Shown piece by piece: positions 37,613-51,444 of a stretch of 64,000 nt of DNA. The DNA lies in NCBI RefSeq assembly GCF_043641665.1, contig NC_092180.1, positions 7,743,891 to 7,807,890 of the forward strand, read 5' to 3'. Each line of letters starts with the position of its first letter. Position 1 is the stretch's first letter. The notes under the pieces are model-generated. The model was not told where the DNA came from, did not search any database, and saw only the letters and a list, made by a program, of their open reading frames with translations. A program made the translations under genes and the position numbers. This DNA comes from Enoplosus armatus (lineage: Eukaryota > Chordata > Actinopteri > Centrarchiformes > Enoplosidae).

Positions 37613-40600
37613 GTTGAAAAGTTTATTCTCCTGTTGTCATTTATCAGACATCTGAGGGCATACACCCACTCAGTTTTCTTGGCATTTATCGCTGTGGGTT
37701 TGGGCACAAAAAGTAACTTTCTAAAATACATTCACATCTGTATAGATCTGTGAATATATTTAAAGACATATTTTTGCCTTTTGTGAGTTCCCTGTCCCAT
37801 CTTAAAACCATTTGTTCTCCCTCACAGGGTTTTATGGAATAGATAAACTAGCAGAGACGAGTCTAACAACTTATTATGTTGTCAGGTTCGTTAGGGTGTA
37901 GCCAAAGGCCCATTCTTTACACTGATTCCTGTCAGATTTAAATGCTATTTCTACGATTTCCAACACTGGGACCTCTGACGGGCCCGACAGTGCTACTGCT
38001 GAATAATGCCGCTGGCAAGGCTGAAATACACTGTGTCTACATGATTTCTTCTCCTTCTTACTCTCATTATGTTCACGTCTCTTTGCTGTTTTCTGTTTTT
38101 CTTGCTTTTTACCATGTCAGTACATTTATTTGCATTCATCTGTGTTTTTAAGTTGTGCTGTCCTTGCAGCTCCACTTCAGTTCGCCTACTTTCAGCTAAA
38201 ACATTGTTTAGATTACGCGTATGTTGGTACTGAGTTTACCCAAGATCTGGTTTGCAAAGGGAAAAATGGGTTAAAAGATGCCTTTGGGTCCAGTTTAGTA
38301 GCATGCAGTGCCCAGAAAGAAATAACAAGACTGTCCTCAAGTCAAGCATTTCCACAAGATGTGAAATGAGCTGAATGGACAGCAAGGGGAAAATACTGCA
38401 TTCATGTGAGGCTGGAGAATCAAGAGAGGGCGGAGACTCCTGAAGGCTCTCTCCCAGTGAGAGGAAACCTGAGCAGGGTCGGTACCGCGCTGGAATCTAC
38501 CGCACTGGCATCTGCCAGAGCCAAAACCTCATTCTGGAAGTTTGGAGAGCAGAGTGGAGTGACAGCATTTCCTGCATCCATTTAGAGTCCCACAATATTG
38601 AAAACATTTAGACATCTTAAAGAAGAAAAGTCAAGTCATACATTGGTTGCGTTGTGATTTTTTTTTTTTTCTGGTGGTATTTCGGCTAAATGCAAGTTTT
38701 GCAAAGGAAACCTTTTATCTGCGAACAATAACAAATTGAAAACAGAAGGGGAGTTGGTTTGATACTTGATTGTGTGGTCTCGGGGCAGAACTGTTCTTTG
38801 TTATGGATTTGTAAAATGAATTATATCAGAAAAGTCTATTAAAATAGTCAAACATCCTCTGTGTCTCTGGAAATGTGCTGCAGCTATTGTCTGGGTGGTG
38901 TGGCTCTGTGCCACTATAACCAGCCATGATATTTAAACTAACCACTATTGGACCACTATTTAACCACCATATGTTGTGTAAATTTTCACTGTTTTTAAAA
39001 CTGTAACTCCATCCTTTTCAAAAGTATGTAAGGAACACAAAAATAACAAGTCAGTCCAGGAACCCAGAGATAAAAGCTTTCTGCTGTGTTATTTAACTCC
39101 TGAATCATTCCTACTCATTCCTGAATCATGTTTTCTACATATGAAATGGAGTGTGTTTGGTGTAAGACAACCCATTCACCATTAATGAATATTAAACACT
39201 CTCCAAATGAGGTTCTGCATAGCTCATCAGAAGCCAGGTCCATAGTATTATAAATAAAGCTGAAACAGTAGCATTTTCACCTTCACTAAAATGTAAAACA
39301 ATCCAAAATGACTAGATGAAAACTGGACGTATGGACACAAAGATTATTTCTGAGCTGTTATCAAGGAGACCCTCAATTAAATGTGAATGACTCTACTGAC
39401 TTTATTTTGCGGGCATTTTTGTCAAAGGCTTATCACATAACTATCACACTTGAAAAGCTACATTTCATTGGTCTTCTTTCAACTTTCAAAAGGCAGCCAA
39501 ACTGGAGAAAATGCTTCAGACATGGTGTCTGACTGCATATACACTTCCCTGTTCAACATGAGTTTGCCTTTTCAAATCTTCTTCCTATTTTAAAATGAGA
39601 TTAAGTTATGTAAACTCTTAATGAGTGATGTATGTTATGTTCTATTAAATCTAAATTGGGCATTTGAGCATACAAACCCTTTCCTATTAAGCCTTTTCTA
39701 TGGTTTTGGCAACTATTTTCAGTTGTATTGTCTTTGTTTACATCCGTACAGCCAAAGACATATACATACACAACTATATCTGTCTTCTAAAATGATGTTC
39801 ATATGCAACTATTTTGCAATAGCAAACATGTTTATGAGGAACAAATGCAATTTTTTTAAATCCACATTATGATGAAACGTTTATATTGAATGAATGTGAA
39901 AATTCACCCTTCAATATCCACTCCTGGCAACGAAAGCATTATTAACACAGTTGGGAAACTCCAAATATTAGATTAAGGTCAGGACAGGATTGTAGTCTTG
40001 GTATTTGACAAAATAAATGAGTAGCATATAAACATATTTTGTAGGAGAGAGGATTTGTTCTGAACTTGGACATGTACCTATATTTTCTGGAAATTACCAT
40101 GTGTCATGTCACTTGTCACTGGTGTTACGTCACAGTTTGAGATACAAAATCTTCCCTTTTATTCTTATGTTATTATTTTATGCAATATGATTCCAAAACG
40201 TTATTTTCATATCATATTTTGACAAAAACCTCAACGTTAAGGTTTTGAGGGAGACACAAAAGCAGGGAGCATAATAAGATGAAGATTAGAGATGACATGT
40301 TGCATATTTCTAATAAAATGAGGCCTTCAAGAAGCACAGTAATATGCTTTGTTCATATAGAGCACTTATATTTGCTCTAATGTGAAAGTGCTTTTGGGAA
40401 TGACCACAAAATATTAAATCAAGTCTTGTGACAGAGGAATAAATAAATTCAACTGTCGGCTGTCAAGGGAAAAGATTAATGATGAATAATGGTGCATGTT
40501 AACTGAAAGCAGTGTGTGTAAATGTTTCATGACTAATTAAAAAGTTCAGAGATGGACATTTTGAGACATGACAATGATAATCACTCTGGAAATCTTCAGT

Positions 40601-43556
40601 ATATTTATGACTGCTTAGCTCATAAAAAACATTCCATAAATCATACTTCAGTCGCTTTCCGTGACCTTTTCCAGTTTGCCTCTCGGATCAGAACTATTTT
40701 GAGGAAACCCGTCAGGTGAATTGGAAGAAAGAGCTCTTTGGGTGATCTAAGGGGTTAAACGGGAGTCGAAGAGTCTCTTGGCTGCTATTCAGGAGGCGAG
40801 CAGCTTCAGGCGGTACTGGTCGCGGCTCACAGCAGCTGAAAGAGAAGGCTGTCTCCAACCCCTCCCCCCCTCCTGTGTCTCTGTCTCCATATAATTACAC
40901 TATGGCTGACAGACATGGTGCTTAAAGTAACAAAACAAAGACGGACTGGAAAATAAACAGCACCTCAGTCATTCATTGAAAGGGCGAGCCTGAGATGTGT
41001 ACATTGCTGAGTTTTATACTAATAGTTTAGTGGAGACAGGAAATAGTTTACAGTGAAAGCAAAGCGACGTCTTTGGAAACCATAAAGGTGACAGCCAGTC
41101 ATCCTGTTACTCGTTTCCATGTATTAATGAGGTAACAAGACGCTCAACCACAACTGTTACTATTGTTTTATTTCCTGTGACACAAGTGAGTCATGCTTTT
41201 TTTTCAGTTTGTTATTAGTTCATAGTGATTTCATGCTTTAAATTTCAGAAATAAGATCAACACGACTCTGGATGGATGGATGCGAGTGTTAATGTCTGGG
41301 TGTTCAGTGTCTGAGATGGAAGGAGAGCAACTTGACAATTTTTGCACACAGATATCTTGAACATTCAAATAAAAATATGAGCAATGAAAAGAAATACTGC
41401 TGTCCCTGAAGGGACACCTTATTATACTTGACAGCTTGAACATGACCGTAAGGCATCAGCAAAGATACTGTATATTTTCAAATTATAGATTAATGTGAAT
41501 CTATAATGTATGTCAGTGGCAAAAATAAAGGGATTAAGTTTGGTTAATCAATCAGTTAGTTGATAAGTTAGTTGAAACAGTGTTAATATAACTGTTACTG
41601 TAACAATTTTGTCATTTATTTTGTGATTAATTTCTTTACATTGACAGACTGACTGATTTGGTTAATCAAACAAACAAATAGTAAACTCATATCTTTAACA
41701 CGTCTGACATGTCGCAGTAGGAAAACGACTGGTGTAAATAAAATGAATGATGGCTGAATTCCATTTAGCTGCTTCAGTTTCCTGGTATTGTGCACACTCT
41801 TCATCCAGTGCATTTGTCTGGCCTTTGTTTTATTGAAAGTTCCTGAGTTAATTAAATTCATTAAGCCGTAGTCTGCTTTTTCAGGCACCACATCTAACCG
41901 TCATCCCTGAGGTTCAGTGTTTCTTATTCGGAGTGGATCAAAATTATGAAACGTTCAAGTTTACCGGCAGAAAATCCAGTAAAGCCTGACACAAACTAAA
42001 CCATTTACTCTCCATCATACAGGAAAAGGCCGTACAAACAGTGGCGGAAAAAGTAGAAAAGGCACCAGCTGCATGTGGTGGGGCACCAGCTTGCAGAAAG
42101 TCACGATTATTTACGGTGAAACAGTCCTGGTTGAGATTAAAATAGTTTTATCATCATGTGACTCAAATTTAGTTTAATGGAAAATATCATTTTGAACACA
42201 GACTAAATGCTTCGATTATATTTTATGGGTGAAGTAACTGAAAACAATAACTTTAATAAGTAACTGAAGTGAGCTTGAGTTTAGTTTGTACCCACGCCAC
42301 GCTAACATTAATTCATTTTGGTATGTCTTCTAGTATTAAAACGACTGATGAGATAACACTGACTCTTTAAACACCTCTGACCTCAGTGTCATGTAACCCT
42401 CCAATAACTTTAAACTTTGAGTTGTCCATTGGAGAATTTATTTGTTGCTGAGATCTGTCTGAATGTGAGCATTTTCCAGGTGTGTGTAGTTTAACAGACT
42501 TCAGGGCACACAATGTGTCGTTTTTCAACAAACTTCCACTTGTTTATTTCCTGGCTTCGAGTTAGTAAGAGACTACTTAGGACGTGTCCGTCATCATTCT
42601 TTGGTTGTGAGGATGACATTAATAAACACTGATGTGCAATCAGCAACAAGACAGTGAGGAGATGTCTGAGCCGTCTGCGGTTTCACACAAGAGGCCTCGC
42701 TAACAGCAGAGGCATCGATCCACATGCACTCTGAGCTGCAAAGTGACAAAACACTGTCAAGATGATGATGATGCTGTGATGAGGGAAGAAGAGTGTTTCA
42801 TCACTTGCACTGCTTCAGATATCTGCACTCACGGGAAGAGCTGGTTTTTCATCTGAAGGTCTGGTGACGACTCTCTTTGGACACTTAAGGTGGGAAATTA
42901 GTTTTTTTATTGTATAACTTAATCTTATGACATTATTGTGTTATACGGACTTAACAAAATTAAGAAAATTAAATGACATTTTAAGTGAACTTAACACGGA
43001 TTCAGACATAAAGTAACTTGAAACTGATATTTATTTACCTTTTTTATGGTTTCCTAAAACTTAACACCTCCTCTGCTGACTTGAAGTGGCTGCAGTGATG
43101 TACAGATGTACTCCAGGACACTGTGACATCACTGTTGGGTGTGGTTACAGGTGCAACAAAACACATTTCTGACCACAACAGGCTTGAAATTTTCAACCAG
43201 AGAGGGCAGCAAAATGCTTCCTTTCAGGCGGTGTTACAGTAAGTCCAGTAAGTGACCAAGCCATTTATTAGTTTCTACTAATTCCCATACATTTTGGCAC
43301 TCTATTAGCATCAAGTCTGCTCTAGTGCTTGACGAATTTAATTAATATAATTATCATTATAATATATTGTAGTGTAGAGTTATCAGATTAATCTGCAATT
43401 AAATTGCTTACCACACAATGCAGACTTGATGTTCACTGTGATGAATTACACAAAGCTAGCAGGTTTCAAGAGTCTGATAATTGATTTTCAAACTATGGGG
43501 TAATAAATGGAAAGCAATGGTGGCCTGAACATCTAAAAAAAAGTAAAACTCTACAT

Positions 43557-43879
43557 CAGTGATTCCCAAAGTTTTTGGCTGGTGACTCCTTAAAAATGAA
43601 GCAATGTCTACTTGTGACACCCCGTTACATGTCTTCAAGTTGCAAGTAGTTCAACCATTTTTTTGGGCTTCATTTAAATAATTTTTAAATGGCTTGACAC
43701 TTAAGTATCCAGTAATTCACAAGAAATAAGGCAAATATTAGGGGAATGTCTGAAATATGTGCATCACTTTGGGAGCGGACATTTTTTTTTCTGCTTTCTC
43801 ATCTTGTTAATCTTGTGACCTCTCAGATTTAACTTGAAGCCCTTTATAGGGGCCTCAACCCACAGGCTGGGAACCACTG
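43557..43879 (+). repeat. hAT-like MITE, copy 2 (nearly full length)
   Basis: Left end cagtgattcccaaagtttttg and right end gctgggaaccactg are imperfect terminal inverted repeats. The flanks ctctacat and ctctagac share their first five bases, compatible with a decayed 8-bp target duplication, which is the hAT hallmark. Confidence 0.7.
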
Positions 43880-46130
43880 CTCTAGACCATACATTTGAAA
43901 ATGATAATAAAAACATTTTGCAGTTAAAACTTGTAAACACACTGGCATCGTGCTTCAAGCGATTATTCATCTTGTTTGTAGCAAAAACAGAAAATGTCTT
44001 CCATTAATTACCCATCACTGATGTATTCATTAACATAATTATAACATCATAATCTGGACAGGGATAATTATACGGTGAAGGGGTGGAGCTCGAGAGCCAG
44101 CGGCAGAATTAGCCCATTTTCCTTCAGTTCACAGTGAGGTCAGCACACACCGCAGCCCTGAAGACGAGGGCCAAAAACCCTCCTCCGCCGCTCGCTGCCT
44201 GGGATCCATTTCATCGTCTCCATGACTCTGAGTCCTGACAAAGGAAAACAATTAAGACGGGAGACTGGGCAGGGGTGTTTTCAGATGAGAAAACCAAAGA
44301 AGAGATGGAAGAGAAACATGGTAAGTTTTTGGAGTTAGTCCTGCCAGCAGCAACTCTCCCACCCCAGTCCCTCCTCTGAATCCTTCCATTGTATCCTAAC
44401 CACAAATCCCACACTTTGCCTGGAAAAGCAGAGAGGAGACTTGACTGAAATATACAGTGGAATTTTCGGAGAATGTATAGGAATGCCCAAAGCTTTTATA
44501 AAAGGTTTCACTCATTTATATATGTTGTTATATACAAATAAGAGTTTAAAACTAAGATACTGTGCACTGTAAGTGGGACTGTTTTTTGTGTCCTTAATGC
44601 TGTGACATGTATTTTAAGCTCAGACTGCGAGCATACTGTACCACTGGAGGGATTTCTGAAGTGCTGCAGCGTTTCATTTTTCCTCAGGAGTGCTGCAACT
44701 TTGTGATCAACCCCTCTTTACTTTTACAGCTAAAGTTAATTACAGGTTTCAGCAAGCAGCCTGCAGAGGTTCAGGGTCAAGACAAAAATGCCTGACTGCC
44801 TGAGCTGAGCGAGGTGCTGCTGCTGCTGCTGCTTCTTAAACACACGTCTCCGGGAAGGTTATAGCTTACATTGCTTTTTCATCTCACTGTTCTTGCTCTT
44901 CAACCTCTTCCTCAAATATAAGTTTCCATAAATAATTGTGTTGTTGAAAGACTCAAACAGGATGCCATTACGCTGTAAACACAGAACTTTCTCCTAGCAG
45001 AGTCGGTTTGGGCCCGAGTGCCCTGCTGTGGTTTGTTGAGTAATCTCTCAGCTATGCACTTTACTTTCTTACCACTGGCACTGTGACGCCTTTCAATGTT
45101 TTCCATTGCCACTGGTCCCTTTTAATGCCAAGAAGATAGTTAAACCTTGATTTTGATTTATACAGTTTGAATCCATTTTTAAAGTATGTTGTGTATGCGT
45201 AATGAAACTTTTTGGATACATACAGACACAAGACAACAAGACAATTGAGCATGACAGTTAACTCTTGACCTTTGGGAACAGTTTAATCTAAGCTCAAAGG
45301 TCCACTTACTAGCATTTCAAAGCTTTTAATTGCATCTCACTGTCCTCCATTTGAGTGTACCACTGCAATACTAGATGTATTGCAGTGTTGTGCTTTAATC
45401 ATATTCCACACAATAACTGTTTTTACATTCTTTCATTTACTTTGTGATAGGAGCGATGGTGGGCTGCGCACATACTTTAAGAACTGGAGTTACATCAGAT
45501 AACCTCTATTTTGTCTTGTCTCATAACTGAAAGAAGACTGATGCCATGTATTCATTTCATTCCCCATGATAGAGACTGGTGATCAGTGTGTTGCAGTGCA
45601 GATTTGTTAGAGGTGAGATAAAGAAGATAATAAGTGTTTTGTCAACTGTCTTTATGTCTTGTCTTGTCTTATCTATCAACAATCTTTAGTGGAATTGGAA
45701 ATGTTTAGGAAAAACCACAAGCAGCCACAACAAACAAACAATCACAGTTCTTGTGATCTCCACGTTGCACCTTCGTAGCCATTACATCCCCAACGTGAAG
45801 TCACATTTCTGAAGAGCCGCACGTGAGCTACACGGTGTAGTACGTTGGCTACATGCGTAGACTCTCGACACTATGCGCCCTAACCTCTTAACTAAAGATT
45901 AAAGATAACAAGCGGTCACAGTGTCAACAGGAAGAGAGTCAGTGGACGGCTGGAGAAGGATCAAGGAGGCCATTCACTTCCTATGAGGGAGGCCATCCTT
46001 AAACAGAGACTTCAAATATAGCACCACCTGTTATCACCTTACCAGAGTTCAGTCAAAGGGTACCAACTAATCCATAGCTCCGTTAAAATCACTTGAAACC
46101 ACCGCAGAAACCTTCATTTAATACAAATAC

Positions 46131-46136
46131 TTTATT
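46131..46136 (-). terminator. smad6: smad6 poly(A) signal AATAAA
   Basis: Canonical hexamer on the minus strand about 335 nt after the stop. It is followed within 40 nt by a GT-rich stretch (ggtttctgcggtggtttc), as expected of a downstream cleavage element. Confidence 0.7.
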
Positions 46137-46348
46137 GACAATGTGTGTATGGCATACTTTTTGATGGAATTGCTAAACCATGAGAACATGAACCAGGTTT
46201 GTCTTATTTTTACAGTTTATATTAGCAAAATGACACTGAGAAACTGTAATGCATATATAGAATCAAAAGTGCATATCCTTGTTCCGTTATTTTGTCCATA
46301 TACACATTACACTATACATAAATAATTGCATTGTAAAAATGACTCAAG

Positions 46349-46356
46349 TATTTACA
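46349..46356 (-). promoter_or_regulatory. smad6: Pumilio-type element TGTAAATA in smad6 3' UTR
   Basis: Exact match to the UGUANAUA consensus on the transcript strand. A single 8-mer can arise by chance in AT-rich UTR sequence. Confidence 0.35.
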
Positions 46357-46467
46357 TGTATAATATATTTTATATAATATATAAATTTTATATTAAATCT
46401 AGGTAGATTACAATAAGGATACTGGGTCTGGAAACCTCATGTGAGTCTGTGAGTGTGTGTTCATGTG

Positions 46468-47114
46468 CTATCTGTGGTTGTTGAGTAGCACCTCCAGCCA
46501 GCACGGACAGGAGGTGATGAACTGTCTGGAGTAGCAGGGGCCCCATCCTTTAGCAAAACTGATGCGAACACTGTGGGGGTCCCAGGGCCCCTCCTGGCAC
46601 TCAGGCTTCACGCCGTGCTCCGCCATCCAGCTAGAGCGCTCATAGTCAAACACCTTGAGGGAGAAGCCCGGCATCACCCTCTTCACGCTCAGCCCTCGAG
46701 CGCTGGGTGCGTCCAGAGTGGGTGAGTGGACAAACACCGGGTGCTGGCTGCGGTTGTACACCCACACGCCGTCCGGCTCCTGGCTCAGCACGATGCCGTA
46801 GCCGATTTTACTGCGAATCTGTTGTACACTGCTGCTGCTGCTGCTGCTATTCCCTCCACTTCCATGGCTGTGATGTCCGTGGAGACCCGTCGTGCCGTGG
46901 CTGCCCGGGTCGCCGCGGCGGCTGTGGTAGGCGTTGGCGTGGAGCTGGCCGAGGCAGAGGCCCGTGCCCTGAGGTAGGTCATAGAAGATGTTGAGCGAGG
47001 GCTCGTAGGCTGGATAAAGGCGACCCACTCGTGTGCGTTGCTCCCAGTAGGCAACGCTACACCAGTGGGAGCGGTGTCCGCCGGAAGTCGAGGAGCCGAG
47101 GGAGGTACCAGTGT
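46468..47114 (-). CDS. smad6: smad6 last coding exon: MH2 domain
   Basis: 647 nt with acceptor ttcttcccctcag before ACACTGG; stop TAG at 46470-46468. It encodes 214 residues after the split Asp codon: a short Ser/Gly lead, then [34 protein letters not shown], the His/Gly/Ser insertion, [46 protein letters not shown] and [14 protein letters not shown]. The exon is GC-rich relative to its flanks. Confidence 0.97.
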
Positions 47115-48416
47115 CTGAGGGGAAGAAGAGAGGTGGAAGAATTAATGTTTGCATTGGTAAGTGCGCTCATTTTTTTACGACAGCAATTCCTCTTCAAGGG
47201 AGGAGAGTGATGTTATGATAAGGGGGAGGAGGAAGGGAGGATGGGAGAGGAAGTCTTTATGAAAACGTGAGCCAAACGTTGGGATGCTCATTCTTTTCTG
47301 TGTTAACACCGAGGCCAGAATCATCGATAGCATTACCAGCACTTCCATCATGTAGTGGAGAGACGTGTCATGAGTTATGAGGAGAATGTATCATTAACAG
47401 GCTACTTCTGAATTCATTTTCTTTACCACCAAATGCTTTGCAACAATCGGCGTGTCTTAAAACTTCACTCTTAAACTTACCTAAAAGAGTGACCATTGAT
47501 AATAGTAAATAACAAAATATTTACTGTACAAGGTGATTGCTGCATGTGTGTACTGCAGAGAAAAAAATGCAAGACGAGTGTTCATGTGCCCAGAACTGGG
47601 GAAGTGATCTGATGGCTGCAAAGGCTGTAGTATTTAAAAGATGAAAAAATACATGCATACTGTTACTTCGCTCCTACTTCGCTTTTTCAGATGGGGTGCT
47701 GCAAAGATTTTTTTTTGCATGTTCTGATGATTGCCCTATAACATTTCCATACACATCAAACCACTCAGTTTATGCTCTGTGTGGAAGCATCTACATTCAC
47801 TGTGTTTCTTCACTCATTTATTCATGTTTTTCCTCCAATTTGTCACTCATCCGAATATTTTGAAAAGGTGGCTAAAACTGCCAACCCTGGACAGCCCACT
47901 TCCTCCTCTCTGACATCCCTCATCATCTCCCTCCATAACACTCCTTGAGTTAAAGAGGAAGTAGAGAGCAGCAGAGAGGGGAGTCGGGGGGGTGGGGGGT
48001 GGAAAGCATTCAGCTCTCTGTCAACCTAGCGCAAGCCCGTGAACCCTTGACCCCCCAGCCCTCATGCTATCAGCTCACATTAACTCCCACACAGAGTGAT
48101 GCCATTATTTTGCTCCAGAGACTCTATTGACACAGAGGATTTAAAGACCCATGTGCCTGTGGCCCCATTCCTTTCATATTCTAGCGAGCTCCCCCTCTTC
48201 ATCCAGCAGGGGCCGGTATGGCCGCGGCCCTTCTCCCATTAACAAGCGTGCTTTTGGGTGAAACCGGGACCGAGATTAGGCTAGGTGTGTTATGTTTGCA
48301 CAGCGGCCATTTTCATTTCAACGGGGCTGGGGTAGAAGAGGTGGTGGTAGTGGTGGGAGGCTGGGAGGAGGAGGAGGAGGAGGAGGAGGAGATGTGTGTG
48401 AGTGTACGCAAATACA

Positions 48417-48461
<45 letters not shown>

Positions 48462-48536
48462 TAGATGATGAGATAGGGCCTCACACAAGCACATGTACAC
48501 ACACAAATTGGGCCTTCTGATCCAAACAGTATGACT

Positions 48537-48572
<36 letters not shown>

Positions 48573-48709
48573 TGCACTTCTCATCTGAGGCCCACGTGTG
48601 TCATTAGTGAATTCCAGGCTGGCAACTCCTGCGGTCTGGAGTTTTTACAGCTCTCCAATAAGAGAGCAGGATCTCTCTCTCTCTCTTTCTCTCACTCTAT
48701 CTCTTTCTG

Positions 48710-48763
<54 letters not shown>

Positions 48764-51407
48764 TTTTACAAGCCATGCTCTTCCCTGTAATAAGGCAACA
48801 CAAACATGTCTGGGGAAACACAGAGAGACTTTATGAGCTCATGATCAAATTAATTCCCAGGACATAAACCAAACTGGGACTTTTTAGGGTTTTTTAGACG
48901 TAGTACACTTTAATTTCTATCACATAATGAATGACGCTGCATGGAATATAGTATTAAATCCTGGCTTTTAAGTTTCTAATGCATCAAGTATTCATAGCAC
49001 AGGCAGTATATGAGAGACCGTCTACAGAGAGACAGAGAGAGAGAGCATCTATAGAAACCTACACTCAACCCTAACCCACATATCTGGATGAAAACCCCAG
49101 AAAACTTGAGATTTTAGTGTATGTTTAATTTCTGTTTTATCTTACTCTTTTTAAATCCTATTTATGTCTTTTTATATTGTCTTGTGTTTCTTTTATATCT
49201 TGAAACACGATATACAAACAAAATTCTTCAATACTTCTTGCATATTTCAACTGGGTTCAGGGGTCCGGGTCAGGATCCAGAAAGTCTAAAAATTCATCAA
49301 AAGCTGAAAGCCGAAAATTGGCAAATATGAACATTAAGCATGACCATCACCATCTTCTGAAGATTGACTGATATGTTGTGAAGTAAGAAACACTCAATCA
49401 GGATTTCCAGCAGTGTTTGACAGCGCGAGTGTTCCAGCGTGCCATGTTTAATGTTTGAGTCCTTAGTGTCATCATGCTCAGCCTGGCTGCCATCCAACTA
49501 AATGTATAATGATCTTGTGTGAGAATGACGAAGAGGAGCGGGGAGGGAGGGAGAAGGAGGAAGGAGCGGGTGGGCAATCGACTTCAATGGAATTTTAAAA
49601 GACGGGTTCAAACTGGAGGTTATCAGTATGTTTATGTTCGAGCGGAGGAAGTCGAAAAAGCGGTGTGTTGGTGTGTGACTGTGTGAATGTGCATGCCGGC
49701 ATCTGTATGTGAGGGCTGGTAGCAATTACAGCGTCCTGCAAGCATTTAAGCCAACCACCATTTAACAGCTCTGTTTACCAATTAGATAAGTAGCCTTTGT
49801 TATTTCATTTCAAAATCACTGTCTCTTAGTGCCAATCTCATCGAAAACGCCCCGTACACTTCACAGTTGTTTTTTATCCAAGGCCTGAGCAAAGGTGGGA
49901 AGATGGATGGAATATTAAACAAATAACTTGCTGTATTTCAATCACAATAATCCACAATTTAATGACTTGTTTTGTTTTTGGACAGATAAAAAGGAGCGGG
50001 ACCGTCGAATCTGGACCTTAAACAATGACAGCACCGACTCATCTTTCCTCTTTTTTTCTCCTCCCATCACAACTGAATAGATGTTAAAGGAACAGTTAGA
50101 CATTTTGCAAAATACCCTTATACGCTTTCATGCTAAGAGTTAGATGAGAAGATTGATATCACTCTCAAGTCTGTATGGTAAATATGAAGCTACAGCCAGC
50201 AAACTGTTAGCTTAGCTTAGCATAAAGGCTTGAAACAAGGGGAAACAGCTAGTCTGGCTACCACCACTTCTAAAGCTCACTAATTAACATGTTATATCGT
50301 AATTGTTTTCATTTGTACCAAAAAAAACAATTTGTGGTTTTGTAGGGGATTATGTACCAGATTATTTACTGGCCAGAAGCAGTGACTTCCTGGAGTTACT
50401 GTGATGACAAGACTTCAAATCCCTTTTCACACTTTGGTTTTTGTATGAACAACAAGGTACAACATTTTAATTAGTGACCTTTAGAGGAGCTAGTAGGCAG
50501 ATTTTTACCTTTGGATCGAGCCAGACTAGCTGTTTCCCCCTGTTTCCAGTTTTGATGCGAAGCTAAGCTAACCAGCTGCTGGCTGTAACTTTACACGTAA
50601 CCAACAAACAAAGTAGGATCGATCTTCTCATCTAAATCTCAGTTAGAAAATGAATAAGGATGTTTCCCAAAATGTCTAGGAATTCCTTTAAACTCCCTGC
50701 TTTTCTTCTCTCCCTCTCCAGTCTGAGCAGTGGAGGCTTCCTCCTGTTAACCTTAACCTGCACAGAGAGGAAGAAAGTTTTGGGGGAAAAAAAGGGAAGT
50801 AGAGGAGTAAAAAAGAAAAGAGAGAGAGAGACTGGGTGAAAGAGGGAGCGGGAAAATGAGAGGGAGAGAGGGAGAGAACCTGCCAAGCATAACCAGCATC
50901 CACGGAAAAAATGAAGAGAGAGAAAGAGACTGTGAGAAAGAGAGGGAGGGAGACCCTCGTCTTTCATCCAGTGCCAAGGATTAGATTCCCCTCCAGTTAT
51001 TAGACTCTTCCACTGTGCTGAAAGAAGTGGGTGGGTTGGGGAGGGGAGGGGAGGGAGTTTAGGGGGGGCAGAGGTACGAGAGGGGAGGATAGAATTCAGC
51101 TACTGACCATTGTCGGCCGCCTCTAAGATGCTTTGTTTGGATTCAACTTCCTCAAATTTCCTCCCAAAGCTCAAAAAAAGTAGAAATATAATAAAATAAA
51201 GGAGAAAAAAAAGAAGAAAACACCCCTCCCTGACTACAAATGGTAGGTTCTGTGTTGTTTGAGACAACTATCATTACAGGGCAACTTCAATCCAGCAAGC
51301 CACATTTAAGCTGGCGTCTCGACTATCTCTGCCATCAGAGGGCTGCGTTATCGCCAGACATGGGCTTCACAGTCGGACACAACAGGGCTCTCGCTCACAA
51401 ACACATA

Positions 51408-51444
<37 letters not shown>

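Larger units (their letters stand above)
26221..46109. other. intergenic region between smad6 (upstream) and smad3 (downstream)
   Basis: About 20 kb without a credible coding exon on either strand. It holds microsatellites near 27.0-29.4 kb, four copies of MITE-like family B (29.1-35.5 kb), two hAT-like copies, an ATG-poor AT-rich stretch at 31.3-31.7 kb and GC-rich islets near 28.2-28.5, 40.6-40.9 and 44.1-44.3 kb. I see nothing identifiable in 26.3-27.0, 38.0-40.6, 41.0-43.5 and 44.4-46.1 kb. Regulatory DNA for both genes is likely here by position. Confidence 0.75.
46110..46467 (-). other. smad6: smad6 3' UTR (about 350 nt)
   Basis: Runs from the stop codon to just past an AATAAA signal. 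It is AT-rich, with three ATTTA pentamers on the transcript strand (TAAAT near 46318, 46382 and 46395 on the plus strand) and one Pumilio-type site. These suggest a short-lived mRNA, as fits a feedback inhibitor. The cleavage site itself is not visible. Confidence 0.6.

Noticed and set aside
46816..46941. the smad6 insertion as an unspliced small intron
   Set aside because: No donor and acceptor pair with a branch or pyrimidine tract fits inside it, and the frame stays open with biased but codon-like composition.
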